Below, piece by piece: positions 6,177-11,608 of a stretch of DNA of 11,608 nucleotides. Origin of the DNA: Methanomicrobiales archaeon. Lineage in GTDB: Archaea > Halobacteriota > Methanomicrobia > Methanomicrobiales > JACTUA01. The DNA lies in the NCBI GenBank assembly GCA_028678905.1, contig JAJRCO010000192.1, forward strand, positions 1-11,608. Reading direction: 5' to 3'. The translations under genes and the position numbers were made by a program. Every line of letters begins with the position of its first letter. Position 1 is the first letter of the stretch. The notes under the pieces are model-generated. The model searched no databases. It was given only the letters and a program-made list of their open reading frames with translations, and was not told the origin of the DNA.

Positions 6177-6196
6177 ACGGGTATATCCCGTATACA
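6177..6196 (-). promoter_or_regulatory. Promoter with embedded inverted repeat, DUF1890-DUF1894
   Basis: The only non-coding space before the GTG at 6147 is 61 nt after the fdhD stop. It contains ACGGG (6177-6181), TATAT, CCCGT (6187-6191), an inverted repeat whose spacer is the TATA-like sequence, followed by a further TATA-like TGTATA (6191-6196, minus strand). Transcription from the inner TATA would begin near 6159, leaving a short leader with the GAGGT ribosome site. A repeat centred on the TATA box is where an archaeal repressor would block TBP. Arms are only 5 bp, so this is tentative. Confidence 0.4.
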
Positions 6197-6208
6197 ACTT
6201 TTGTTCTA

Positions 6209-6949
6209 TCAGGATGAATCCTCCCACTCGATTCCTTCAATCCGCTCGGGATGAGTATAAATCGTGTACCGATCCCCCCGTGAAAAGCAGATCAGGGTCA
6301 CCCCGTATGCCGCTGCGGTGCGGATCCCTCTATCCGTGGATGCAGCCCGTGATATCACGATGGGAATTCCAGCCCTGGCCACTTTTGCCACCATTCCGGC
6401 CGGTTGTCTTCCCGTGCATCCGATCACGCACGTGGACCGATCGAGTCCGTGCAGTACAGCATATCCCACCACCTTGTCGATGGTATTGTGTCGGCCCACA
6501 TCGCAGCTTCGTACCACCAGGTCCCTTCCACAGAACAGCACCGAACAATGCACTCCACCGGTCTTCTCCCAGAGAGGTGACTGAATCTCCTTCGTGATCC
6601 GATAGACCTCCGAAGAAGGGATTTTCAAGTCCGCGTGCACCATCCGGGGCTCGATCGACAATTCTACGTTTCCGGAAGTGCCGATACTCCGCGTCCTGCC
6701 TACCTCCGCCGTGGCCGTAATCCGCAGCTGCCCGTCAATCACCCTCACCTGCTCTACCTGGTCCGCAAGCCCCTCGGTGATGACAAATCCGGCGGCAAGC
6801 TCGGCGAGCTGATCATCGCTGGCGACCAGGTTTCCGAAAAGCTGTTCGTTGATGTAAAGGGGAAAGGAATGCTCTTCCACCACGGTGTCATCGATGAGAA
6901 AGCCCCGTTGTCCCCGCACCTGAATGGCTTTCTCAAGGTGACTGCTCAT
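6209..6949 (-). CDS. fdhD: FdhD-family formate dehydrogenase accessory protein
   Basis: 246 residues from the ATG at 6949. FdhD moves sulfur from a cysteine desulfurase to the molybdenum or tungsten bis-pterin cofactor of formate dehydrogenase. Seen: FGNLVASDDQLAELAAGFVITEGL (38-61), TGGVHCSVLF (130-139), CDVGRHNTIDKVVG (149-162), TGRQPAGMVAKVARAGIPIVISRAAS (179-204) and YTHPERI (231-237), all in family order. Odd: where E. coli FdhD carries C121-x-x-C124, this protein reads GTSGNVELS (90-98) with no cysteine. Other cysteines occur at 135, 140 and 149, the last replacing the E of EDVGRHN. The start at 6949 overlaps the cutA stop (ATGA) with GGAG about 9 nt upstream; the frame is open to an ATG at 6973 but that lacks a ribosome site. 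Role in formate metabolism is inferred; no formate dehydrogenase gene is in view. Confidence 0.88.
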   Translation of the reverse strand: MSSHLEKAIQVRGQRGFLIDDTVVEEHSFPLYINEQLFGNLVASDDQLAELAAGFVITEGLADQVEQVRVIDGQLRITATAEVGRTRSIGTSGNVELSIEPRMVHADLKIPSSEVYRITKEIQSPLWEKTGGVHCSVLFCGRDLVVRSCDVGRHNTIDKVVGYAVLHGLDRSTCVIGCTGRQPAGMVAKVARAGIPIVISRAASTDRGIRTAAAYGVTLICFSRGDRYTIYTHPERIEGIEWEDSS

Positions 6950-7275
6950 CCGGTGGTCTCCTGGCCGATCCATTTCAGGTACGGCTCGTGACCTCCGATA
7001 ACAGGAAGTACGATGATTTCAGGAAGTTCATAGGGATGCAGTGCACGGATCCGCTGCACCAGCTGCGGCGTTTGCTCTGACCGGGTCTTGATAACCAGCA
7101 GATCCTCCTCTTCATCATTCATCTCCCCTTCCCATCGGAACAAGGATCGCGTCTCCAGGACGTTCACGCACGCCGCCAGATGTTCTGTTACCAGGGTCCG
7201 TGCCATCGCTTTACCGCCGTGGCGGGGGATCGTGGAGAGCACAACGACCACCCCGGTATCCTGCATGAATGCCAT
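6946..7275 (-). CDS. cutA: CutA1 divalent cation tolerance family protein
   Basis: 109 residues, the standard CutA1 size. CutA1 proteins are small, very stable trimers with a ferredoxin-like fold found across all domains; a copper-tolerance role was proposed in E. coli but the true role is unsettled. Seen: VVVVLSTIPRHGGKAMARTLV (9-29), LAACVNVLETRSLFRWEGE (33-51) with the conserved AACVN and W, then LVIKTR (60-65), HPYELPEIIVLPV (80-92) and YLKWI (99-103). ATG at 7275 has AGGAAGG about 7 nt upstream; M4 is less likely. First gene of a two-gene unit with fdhD, divergent from the HTH regulator. Co-transcription with fdhD does not obviously explain its function. Confidence 0.93.
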   Translation of the reverse strand: MAFMQDTGVVVVLSTIPRHGGKAMARTLVTEHLAACVNVLETRSLFRWEGEMNDEEEDLLVIKTRSEQTPQLVQRIRALHPYELPEIIVLPVIGGHEPYLKWIGQETTG

Positions 7276-7389
7276 CGAAAGTCCTTCCTGATTGCCCGGA
7301 TTGTTAGCTCACGAACTCTTATATGAATCGCTACGGAACAATTGGTACCCAACTATATCGTCGTTATGACAGTCTCGGGTGGAAGTATC
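7276..7389. promoter_or_regulatory. Divergent promoter region, cutA-fdhD and HTH regulator
   Basis: 114 nt between two divergent starts. For cutA, the minus-strand TATA-like TTCATATAAG (7318-7327) sits about 48 nt before the ATG. For the regulator, CTATAT (7353-7358) sits about 35 nt before the ATG at 7390, whose ribosome site is GGTGG. Just upstream of the second TATA is TTGG-TAC-CCAA (7342-7352), a short inverted repeat in the position expected for an autoregulatory operator. The short arms make the operator idea weak; the promoter assignments are moderately supported. Confidence 0.45.
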
Positions 7390-7731
7390 ATGAAATTACC
7401 ATGTGAACTGGGAGTCTGGTATATTCTCCCCAGCATAAGGTCATGCCTGGTGCAGGAATTGACCGGGATGGGCCTCCCCCAGAAAGATGTCGCGGGAATG
7501 CTGGGAATCACCCCGGCGGCGGTCTGTCAGTATACCTCCGGCAAAAGAGGGTGTAAAGTGGAACTGGGAGGGGATGCGGTCAGGGCGATTCAGGAACTTG
7601 CCGGTGAAATGGCTCAGGCCCAAAATGTGGATCTCCGCCTCCGCATGTGCAGCATCTGCTCCCTCGTCCGTGCGGACAGCCTGCCCTGTAGCACCCTTCA
7701 GTGCCTGGGTACCATCCCCCACAGCGAATAA
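7390..7731 (+). CDS. COG2522-type HTH transcriptional regulator with cysteine cluster
   Basis: 113 residues from the ATG at 7390. Seen: the archaeal COG2522 signature, starting MKLPCELGVWYILPSIRSCL, then an XRE-like helix-turn-helix at about 28-54 (GLPQKDVAGMLGITPAAVCQYTSGKRG), then a helical linker and a C-terminal cluster C87-x2-C90-x9-C100-x4-C105 (MCSICSLVR...LPCSTLQC). Four well-spaced cysteines suggest a bound zinc or iron-sulfur centre, which could sense metals or redox state; this is inference. The frame is open to an ATG at 7342, but the conserved MKLPCE start and a GGTGG site 8 nt upstream favour 7390. It is divergent from cutA-fdhD and upstream of dapL-lysA; either could be its target, as could its own promoter. 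Exact target unknown. Confidence 0.82.
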   Translation: MKLPCELGVWYILPSIRSCLVQELTGMGLPQKDVAGMLGITPAAVCQYTSGKRGCKVELGGDAVRAIQELAGEMAQAQNVDLRLRMCSICSLVRADSLPCSTLQCLGTIPHSE

Positions 7732-8001
7732 TCTTTGCAGCACTGTCTCAAAAGTACTTTTGTTCATGTAAATTTCGACGATAATGATTTTTGTCTGCAT
7801 TTTCTTGTGCCTGCGATAAACGAGCAAAGCGAACAGCTGAAAATATATCGGACTGCCCCTGATGAGGACAACAGAAATCCCTTTTTAATTTCATGAAACT
7901 GAAAGATTTACGTCTGTTGCGCTACCGATCCGCCTCCCGCCCGGAATGCGGCAATGATTTTTCACTGTGCTTTTAATAGGTTCACCGGAAATAACTAAGG
8001 G
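7732..8001. other. 270-bp non-coding region between regulator and dapL
   Basis: No supported gene. It begins with a 14-bp perfect palindrome CAAAAGTACTTTTG (7749-7762), followed by T-rich segments on the plus strand (about 7784-7804) that may end the regulator transcript. A TATA-like AAATATATC is at 7841-7849, and a second A/T element TTTTAATA at 7971-7978 directly ahead of dapL. The stretch 7850-7970 could be a leader if the first TATA is used. I see no riboswitch, tRNA or convincing C/D-box RNA in it. Confidence 0.5.
7971..7978 (+). promoter_or_regulatory. TATA box of dapL-lysA-rpa operon, near-leaderless
   Basis: TTTTAATA lies about 27 nt before the dapL ATG at 8002. That is close to the usual archaeal distance from TATA box to transcription start, so the message would begin at or just before the ATG and be leaderless or nearly so. 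A weak AAGGG touches the ATG itself, too close to work well as a ribosome site, which agrees with a leaderless start. The alternative promoter at 7841-7849 would give a leader of about 130 nt. Confidence 0.4.
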
Positions 8002-9147
8002 ATGTATTCGGCACGCCTCGAAAAATTACCGCCTTATCCCTTCGCTCGAATCGATGAACTGAAAGAGGAGAAGGTGAAAAAGGGGATTGATCTTATCGAT
8101 CTGGGCATCGGAGACCCGGATCTGCCCACACCGCCCCATGTTATCGACGCTCTTTGTGCGGCAGCCCGGGATCCGGCCAATCACCACTACCCGTCTTATG
8201 TAGGAATGATCGAGTTCCGCAAAGCGGTCGCCTCCTGGTACCGCGACCGATTTCAAGTATCCCTAAACCCGGAGAATGAGATCATCTCCCTCATCGGTTC
8301 AAAGGACGGGATAGCGCACATTCCGGAAGCATTCGTGAACCCGGGGGACTACGTGCTGGTGCCTGACCCCGGTTATCCGGTTTATCGCACCTCCACCCTC
8401 TTTGCTGAGGGAAAAGTGCATATCATGCCGCTTAGGGTGGAAAATAAATTTCTTCCCCGCCTCGACCAGATACCTACCGAGGTCACACGCGAAGCAAAGC
8501 TCATGTTCCTGAATTATCCCAACAATCCCACCGCTGCAACGGCGCCCCGGGAGTTTTTCAAGGAAGTGGTGGACTATGCAACAGAACACGATATCATCGT
8601 AGTGCATGACAATCCATATTCGGAGGTCACTTTCGATGGGTACCAGGCCCCTTCCTTCCTTGAAACCCCTGGAGCAATAGAGGTTGGAGTGGAGATGCAT
8701 ACTCTGTCCAAAACCTACAATATGACTGGCTGGCGGATCGGCATGGCGTGCGGGAACCGGGATATTATCGCAGGTCTGAAAAAAGTGAAAACGAACGTGG
8801 ATTCGGGAGTGTTTAATGCGATCCAGATCGCGGGTATCGCCGCCCTCACCGGATCCCAGGAATGCGTGCGGCGGTCCTGCCAGATCTACGAAGAGAGGCG
8901 GGATACGCTGGTGCACGGCCTCACCGATATGGGGATTGAATGCCCCTCGCCGAAAGCAACTTTCTACGTGTGGGTGCCTGTCGGTAACGGAGTGGAGTAT
9001 GCGACCCGGCTCCTGGACGAGGCGGGAGTCGTGGTCACCCCCGGAGTTGGTTTTGGGCCCTGCGGGAAGGAGTATATCCGGTTTGCCATCACTCGGCCAC
9101 TGCCGAGGATAGAGCAGGCAGTGGAAAGGATCCGGAGGATTATATGA
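8002..9147 (+). CDS. dapL: LL-diaminopimelate aminotransferase
   Basis: 381 residues, a class I/II PLP aminotransferase that converts tetrahydrodipicolinate directly to LL-diaminopimelate with glutamate as amino donor, skipping the succinylase or acetylase steps of lysine synthesis. Seen: LIDLGIGDPDLPTPPHV (31-47), YPSYVGMIEFRKAV (63-76), GSKDGIAH (99-106), PDPGYPVYR (121-129), NYPNNPT (171-177), DNPYSEVTFD (203-212), Schiff-base lysine K237 in TLSKTYNMTGWRIG, KTNVDSGVFNAIQ (263-275), and the carboxylate-binding R360 in YIRFAI. The DSGVF and EVTFDGY segments favour DapL over aspartate aminotransferase. The stop overlaps the lysA ATG (ATGA), so the next step of the pathway is translated together with it. 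Misannotation as a generic aspartate aminotransferase is the main alternative. Confidence 0.88.
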   Translation: MYSARLEKLPPYPFARIDELKEEKVKKGIDLIDLGIGDPDLPTPPHVIDALCAAARDPANHHYPSYVGMIEFRKAVASWYRDRFQVSLNPENEIISLIGSKDGIAHIPEAFVNPGDYVLVPDPGYPVYRTSTLFAEGKVHIMPLRVENKFLPRLDQIPTEVTREAKLMFLNYPNNPTAATAPREFFKEVVDYATEHDIIVVHDNPYSEVTFDGYQAPSFLETPGAIEVGVEMHTLSKTYNMTGWRIGMACGNRDIIAGLKKVKTNVDSGVFNAIQIAGIAALTGSQECVRRSCQIYEERRDTLVHGLTDMGIECPSPKATFYVWVPVGNGVEYATRLLDEAGVVVTPGVGFGPCGKEYIRFAITRPLPRIEQAVERIRRII

Positions 9148-10430
9148 TACTCCCTCCGTCTCTCTCTATCCGGGAGGGTCACCTCTGCGTGGGGGGTGAG
9201 GATTGCAATGGGCTTACCGAACGGTTCGGGACTCCTCTGTACGTCACCGACGGTGACCGGGTGTTGGCAAATTATTACGCGTATTCTACGGCTCTCTCCT
9301 CCCGCTACACCCAGGTACGGGTTCTGTATGCGGCAAAAGCAAATGGCAACCTGGCCATCCTCCGTATGCTCGGGAAAGCGGGTGCAGGAGCGGACGTGTT
9401 CTCTTCCGGAGAGCTGCAGCTTGCCCTCTCGGCAGGTATGTTGCCGGAAGATCTGCTCTTCAACGGCAACTCCAAGAATGCCGCAGACCTGACTCTTGCG
9501 GTGCAAAAGGGGGTGAAGGTCTCGGTGGATTCCCTGGACGAACTGGCCTTGCTGGACTCGGTTGCCGAGGCAGAAGGAAAAACGGCCGAGATCGCGTTTC
9601 GTGTCAACCCGGCCATCGAAGTCCCGACGCATCCCAAGATCGCTACGGGTTTGCGGACGAGCAAGTTCGGCATCCCTCACGAGCAGATCCTGAGTGCGTA
9701 TCAGGCCGCCCTATCCTGTGAGCATATCCAACCGGTCGGGCTGCACTGCCACATCGGTTCCCAGATCCTGGATATGGAGCCTTTTGTGCAGGAAGCGGAG
9801 GTCATCGTTGACCTGGCGGGTAAGCTGGTCGATCTCGGTGTCCCCCTCCAGTTTATCGATCTGGGGGGAGGGCTGGGGATCCCCTACCGGCACGCGACCG
9901 ATCCCGCCCCCACTCCCGAGGACTATGCTGCCCGAGTATTGCCGGTGTTTCTCCAAGGGATAAAGGAAGCCGGGATAAGGCCGGCTTTCTGGGTCGAGCC
10001 CGGCCGTTATCTGGTGGCGGATTCTACCGTCTTACTCACCCGGGTGAACTCGGTGAAGGAGGCATACTGCCGCTTTGTGAACGTGGATGCCGGATTCAAT
10101 CTGCTGGTCAGGCCTGCGATGTACGATGCCTACCATGAAGTGGTAGTGGCCAATCGGGCGGATGTTCCGCCCCTGAACATGTGTACCATTGCTGGCCCGA
10201 TATGTGAGTCTGGTGACATTCTGGCCAGGGACCGTTATCTCCCGGTGGTCCGGGCGGGAGACCTAGTGGCAATCCTGGATACAGGTGCGTATGGATTTGC
10301 CATGTCCTCCCAGTACAATGCCCGACCCCGCTGCGCAGAAGTGTTGATCGCGGGAAAGACTGTTTCGGCGATGCGGAGGGCGGAGACGGTAGAGGATCTG
10401 ATCGCACCCATGGAAGACTGTACACGGTGA
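9144..10430 (+). CDS. lysA: Diaminopimelate decarboxylase
   Basis: 428 residues, a fold-III PLP enzyme that decarboxylates meso-diaminopimelate to L-lysine. Seen: PLP lysine K65 in YAAKANGN; GADVFSSGEL (82-91); FGIPHEQ (175-181); HCHIGSQI (201-208); phosphate-binding GGGLGIPY (241-248); EPGRYLVADS (285-294); the cross-subunit CESGD motif (354-358); and the substrate-side GAYGFAMSSQYN (381-392). Size and motif order are typical of archaeal and bacterial LysA rather than of ornithine or arginine decarboxylases. It starts at the ATGA overlap with dapL and ends 7 nt before the RPA start. An epimerase (DapF) step lies between DapL and LysA; no dapF is in this window. Confidence 0.95.
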   Translation: MILPPSLSIREGHLCVGGEDCNGLTERFGTPLYVTDGDRVLANYYAYSTALSSRYTQVRVLYAAKANGNLAILRMLGKAGAGADVFSSGELQLALSAGMLPEDLLFNGNSKNAADLTLAVQKGVKVSVDSLDELALLDSVAEAEGKTAEIAFRVNPAIEVPTHPKIATGLRTSKFGIPHEQILSAYQAALSCEHIQPVGLHCHIGSQILDMEPFVQEAEVIVDLAGKLVDLGVPLQFIDLGGGLGIPYRHATDPAPTPEDYAARVLPVFLQGIKEAGIRPAFWVEPGRYLVADSTVLLTRVNSVKEAYCRFVNVDAGFNLLVRPAMYDAYHEVVVANRADVPPLNMCTIAGPICESGDILARDRYLPVVRAGDLVAILDTGAYGFAMSSQYNARPRCAEVLIAGKTVSAMRRAETVEDLIAPMEDCTR

Positions 10431-10437
10431 CGGAACT

Positions 10438-11608
10438 GTGTCTTTTCACTACGCACTGGTCGATGACCTGATCACACGGGAAGAGTTCGACCGGCGAGTA
10501 GCAGAAAAGGAGGAGGAGACGGGTGATCTTCTGGATTCCCATACCGCCGCGATGCTCGTGGTGGGAGAGCTCGGGCGGAGCCACGTAAAGATCCGGGATA
10601 TAACCCGAAAGGCGAGCATCTGCTCTTTTTTTGGAAAAGTGATAGACGCTGACCCCCTGCATGACTTCACCCGGCCGGATGGGAGCCCGGGAGTCTTCGC
10701 CCGGATAAGGCTCGGAGACGAGACCGGGCAGATCGTGGCCGTACTCTGGGACGAACGGGCTATGGCAGCCCAGGAAGTGAGTCCGGAAGAGGTGGTTGAG
10801 GTGATCGGCAGGCCGAATCGCTCTGGAGCTCTGGAGATCACCGTGCTGAACATACGGCCATCCGCGTGCGATATCGCAGGAGTGAGCGGGTCGGCTCGTC
10901 CGAAGGAAAAGGAAGAGTTGCTGGAACCCCGCGAGGTATGCGTTCTGGGACTGGAAGCTCCCCGCGAGTATATTCGCCGCGACGGGAGCACTGCTACGCT
11001 GATAGAGGGGCTGATTGGCGACCCTGGGGGAACTTATCGCCTGGTCTGCTGGGCACCGGATCTCCTGACCGGCCTAGACATCCCCGGTCCCGTGCGGATC
11101 ACCGGCTTACGCTACAGGGAAGGATCGCGGGGTCGGGAGTGCCACCTTGATGCCCGGGGACACATCGAGACGATCGGTGAAGAGGTGGCCGTGATGTTCA
11201 CCACTCTTTCTGCGGTTGAGGAAGGGGACGTGTCTGCATTGCGGGGAACGATCATCGCTCTCGATCCTCCCCGCAGTTTTCTCAAGAACAAAGAAGTGTC
11301 CTGGATGCGCCATGGCACCCTTTCAGGGGATGGCACGGCGATCCGGATTGTCTTCTGGGGAGATAAAGCCGGAATTCCGCTGGCAGAAGGAGAAGAGGTG
11401 GCGATCTACCATGCCCAGGCGAGAGCGGGGAGAGGGACCCGCCTGGAGATCCACACAAAGCGGGAGACGATGATCCGTCCGCTGCCGGCACCGGTTCATG
11501 ATCTAGTCTTTGAAGGGACGATCATCCCCGGGCATGCCGGAATGATGATCGATAACGGGGAAGAAGCGTACCTGCTGGAAGAGGAGTTACCTGCTGCTCT
11601 GCACCTCA
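10438..11608 (+). CDS. Replication protein A-like ssDNA-binding protein (3' partial)
   Basis: At least 390 residues, running off the window. RPA coats single-stranded DNA in replication and repair. Seen: an N-terminal helical segment FHYALVDDLITREEFDRRV (3-21) and TAAMLVVGELGRSHVKIRDI (36-55) as in euryarchaeal RPAs; a first OB fold at about 58-140 (SICSFFGKVID...RLGDETGQIVAVLWDE); a second at about 165-245 (TATLIEGLIGD...YRLVCWAP); a third at about 265-345 (LRGTIIALD...IRIVFWGDK); and the beginning of a fourth from about 355. No zinc-finger cysteines appear before the window end; they would be expected further on if present. The start is a GTG at 10438, 7 nt after lysA, with GGTGA about 7 nt upstream. 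No ATG in this frame fits the family N-terminus. Cotranscription with dapL-lysA is likely. Confidence 0.88.
   Translation, partial: MSFHYALVDDLITREEFDRRVAEKEEETGDLLDSHTAAMLVVGELGRSHVKIRDITRKASICSFFGKVIDADPLHDFTRPDGSPGVFARIRLGDETGQIVAVLWDERAMAAQEVSPEEVVEVIGRPNRSGALEITVLNIRPSACDIAGVSGSARPKEKEELLEPREVCVLGLEAPREYIRRDGSTATLIEGLIGDPGGTYRLVCWAPDLLTGLDIPGPVRITGLRYREGSRGRECHLDARGHIETIGEEVAVMFTTLSAVEEGDVSALRGTIIALDPPRSFLKNKEVSWMRHGTLSGDGTAIRIVFWGDKAGIPLAEGEEVAIYHAQARAGRGTRLEIHTKRETMIRPLPAPVHDLVFEGTIIPGHAGMMIDNGEEAYLLEEELPAALHL

Noticed and set aside
7855..7905. C/D-box small RNA (TGATGA at 7860 and CTGA near 7899)
   Set aside because: The first base of the C box is wrong, there is no D' and C' pair at the right spacing, and the enclosed guide would be too long for a two-box unit.
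7893..7976. 27-residue small ORF ahead of dapL
   Set aside because: No ribosome site, no protein-like pattern, and its stop lies inside the dapL TATA element.
7850..8001. Lysine riboswitch upstream of dapL
   Set aside because: No conserved lysine-aptamer helices or terminator switch could be seen, and the likely promoter leaves almost no leader.
8299..8916. Long antisense open frame (205 codons) opposite dapL
   Set aside because: Shadow of the high-GC dapL frame; the protein shows no family pattern and the plus strand has complete aminotransferase motifs.
8964..9680. Long antisense open frame (238 codons) opposite dapL-lysA
   Set aside because: Spans two well-supported genes on the other strand and has no recognisable motif.
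10108..10991. Two antisense open frames opposite lysA and rpa
   Set aside because: Low-complexity serine- and proline-rich translations typical of reverse-strand shadows.

Overview
The window reads as a piece of a methanogenic archaeon's chromosome, most likely order Methanomicrobiales (Methanoregula/Methanospirillum/Methanoculleus-like). The clues are a linked DUF1890 and DUF1894 pair, which is a methanogen family pair; an F420H2-oxidase-type flavodiiron protein with its rubredoxin; an archaeal phosphoribulokinase of the Methanospirillum type; a DapL route to lysine; an archaeal multi-OB-fold RPA; and archaeal TATA-type promoters. The order-level assignment is an inference from family content, not from a database search. 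Coding density is high and I see no insertion sequence, CRISPR array, rRNA or tRNA.

Left part, minus strand (12-1977): a nitrogenase-like pair, a NifH-type iron protein followed by a NifD/NifE-type component 1. Component 1 has the three P-cluster-type cysteines but no cysteine at the FeMo-cofactor position, and its C-terminal domain is short. From memory of the family it does not look like CfbD of F430 biosynthesis, so this may be an uncharacterised nitrogenase-like (Nfl) enzyme. A partner could lie just beyond the left edge. A 304-bp gene-free stretch (1978-2281) upstream of it holds an inverted repeat ending in a run of nine T on the minus strand.

Centre-left, minus strand (2282-5314): phosphoribulokinase, FprA flavodiiron oxidase and rubredoxin lie in one orientation. 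The rubredoxin (4558-4722) overlaps the fprA start by ATGA and is easy to miss, because a longer open frame of fprA runs through it. Upstream are a TATA-like element, a possible 31-residue small ORF and a two-helix membrane protein. These genes point to oxygen detoxification and to pentose bisphosphate/reductive hexulose-phosphate carbon metabolism.

Centre, minus strand (5396-7275): the methanogen-specific DUF1894 and DUF1890 genes overlap and share a promoter. Before them, cutA and fdhD overlap by ATGA. The FdhD-like protein lacks the CxxC that carries the persulfide in E. coli FdhD.

Right part, plus strand (7390-11608): a COG2522-type HTH regulator with a cysteine cluster is transcribed divergently from cutA-fdhD. 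After a 270-bp gap comes a tight operon, dapL-lysA-rpa, the last gene running off the window. dapL and lysA make lysine from diaminopimelate intermediates; the RPA homologue is a single-stranded DNA-binding protein translated from a GTG 7 nt after lysA.
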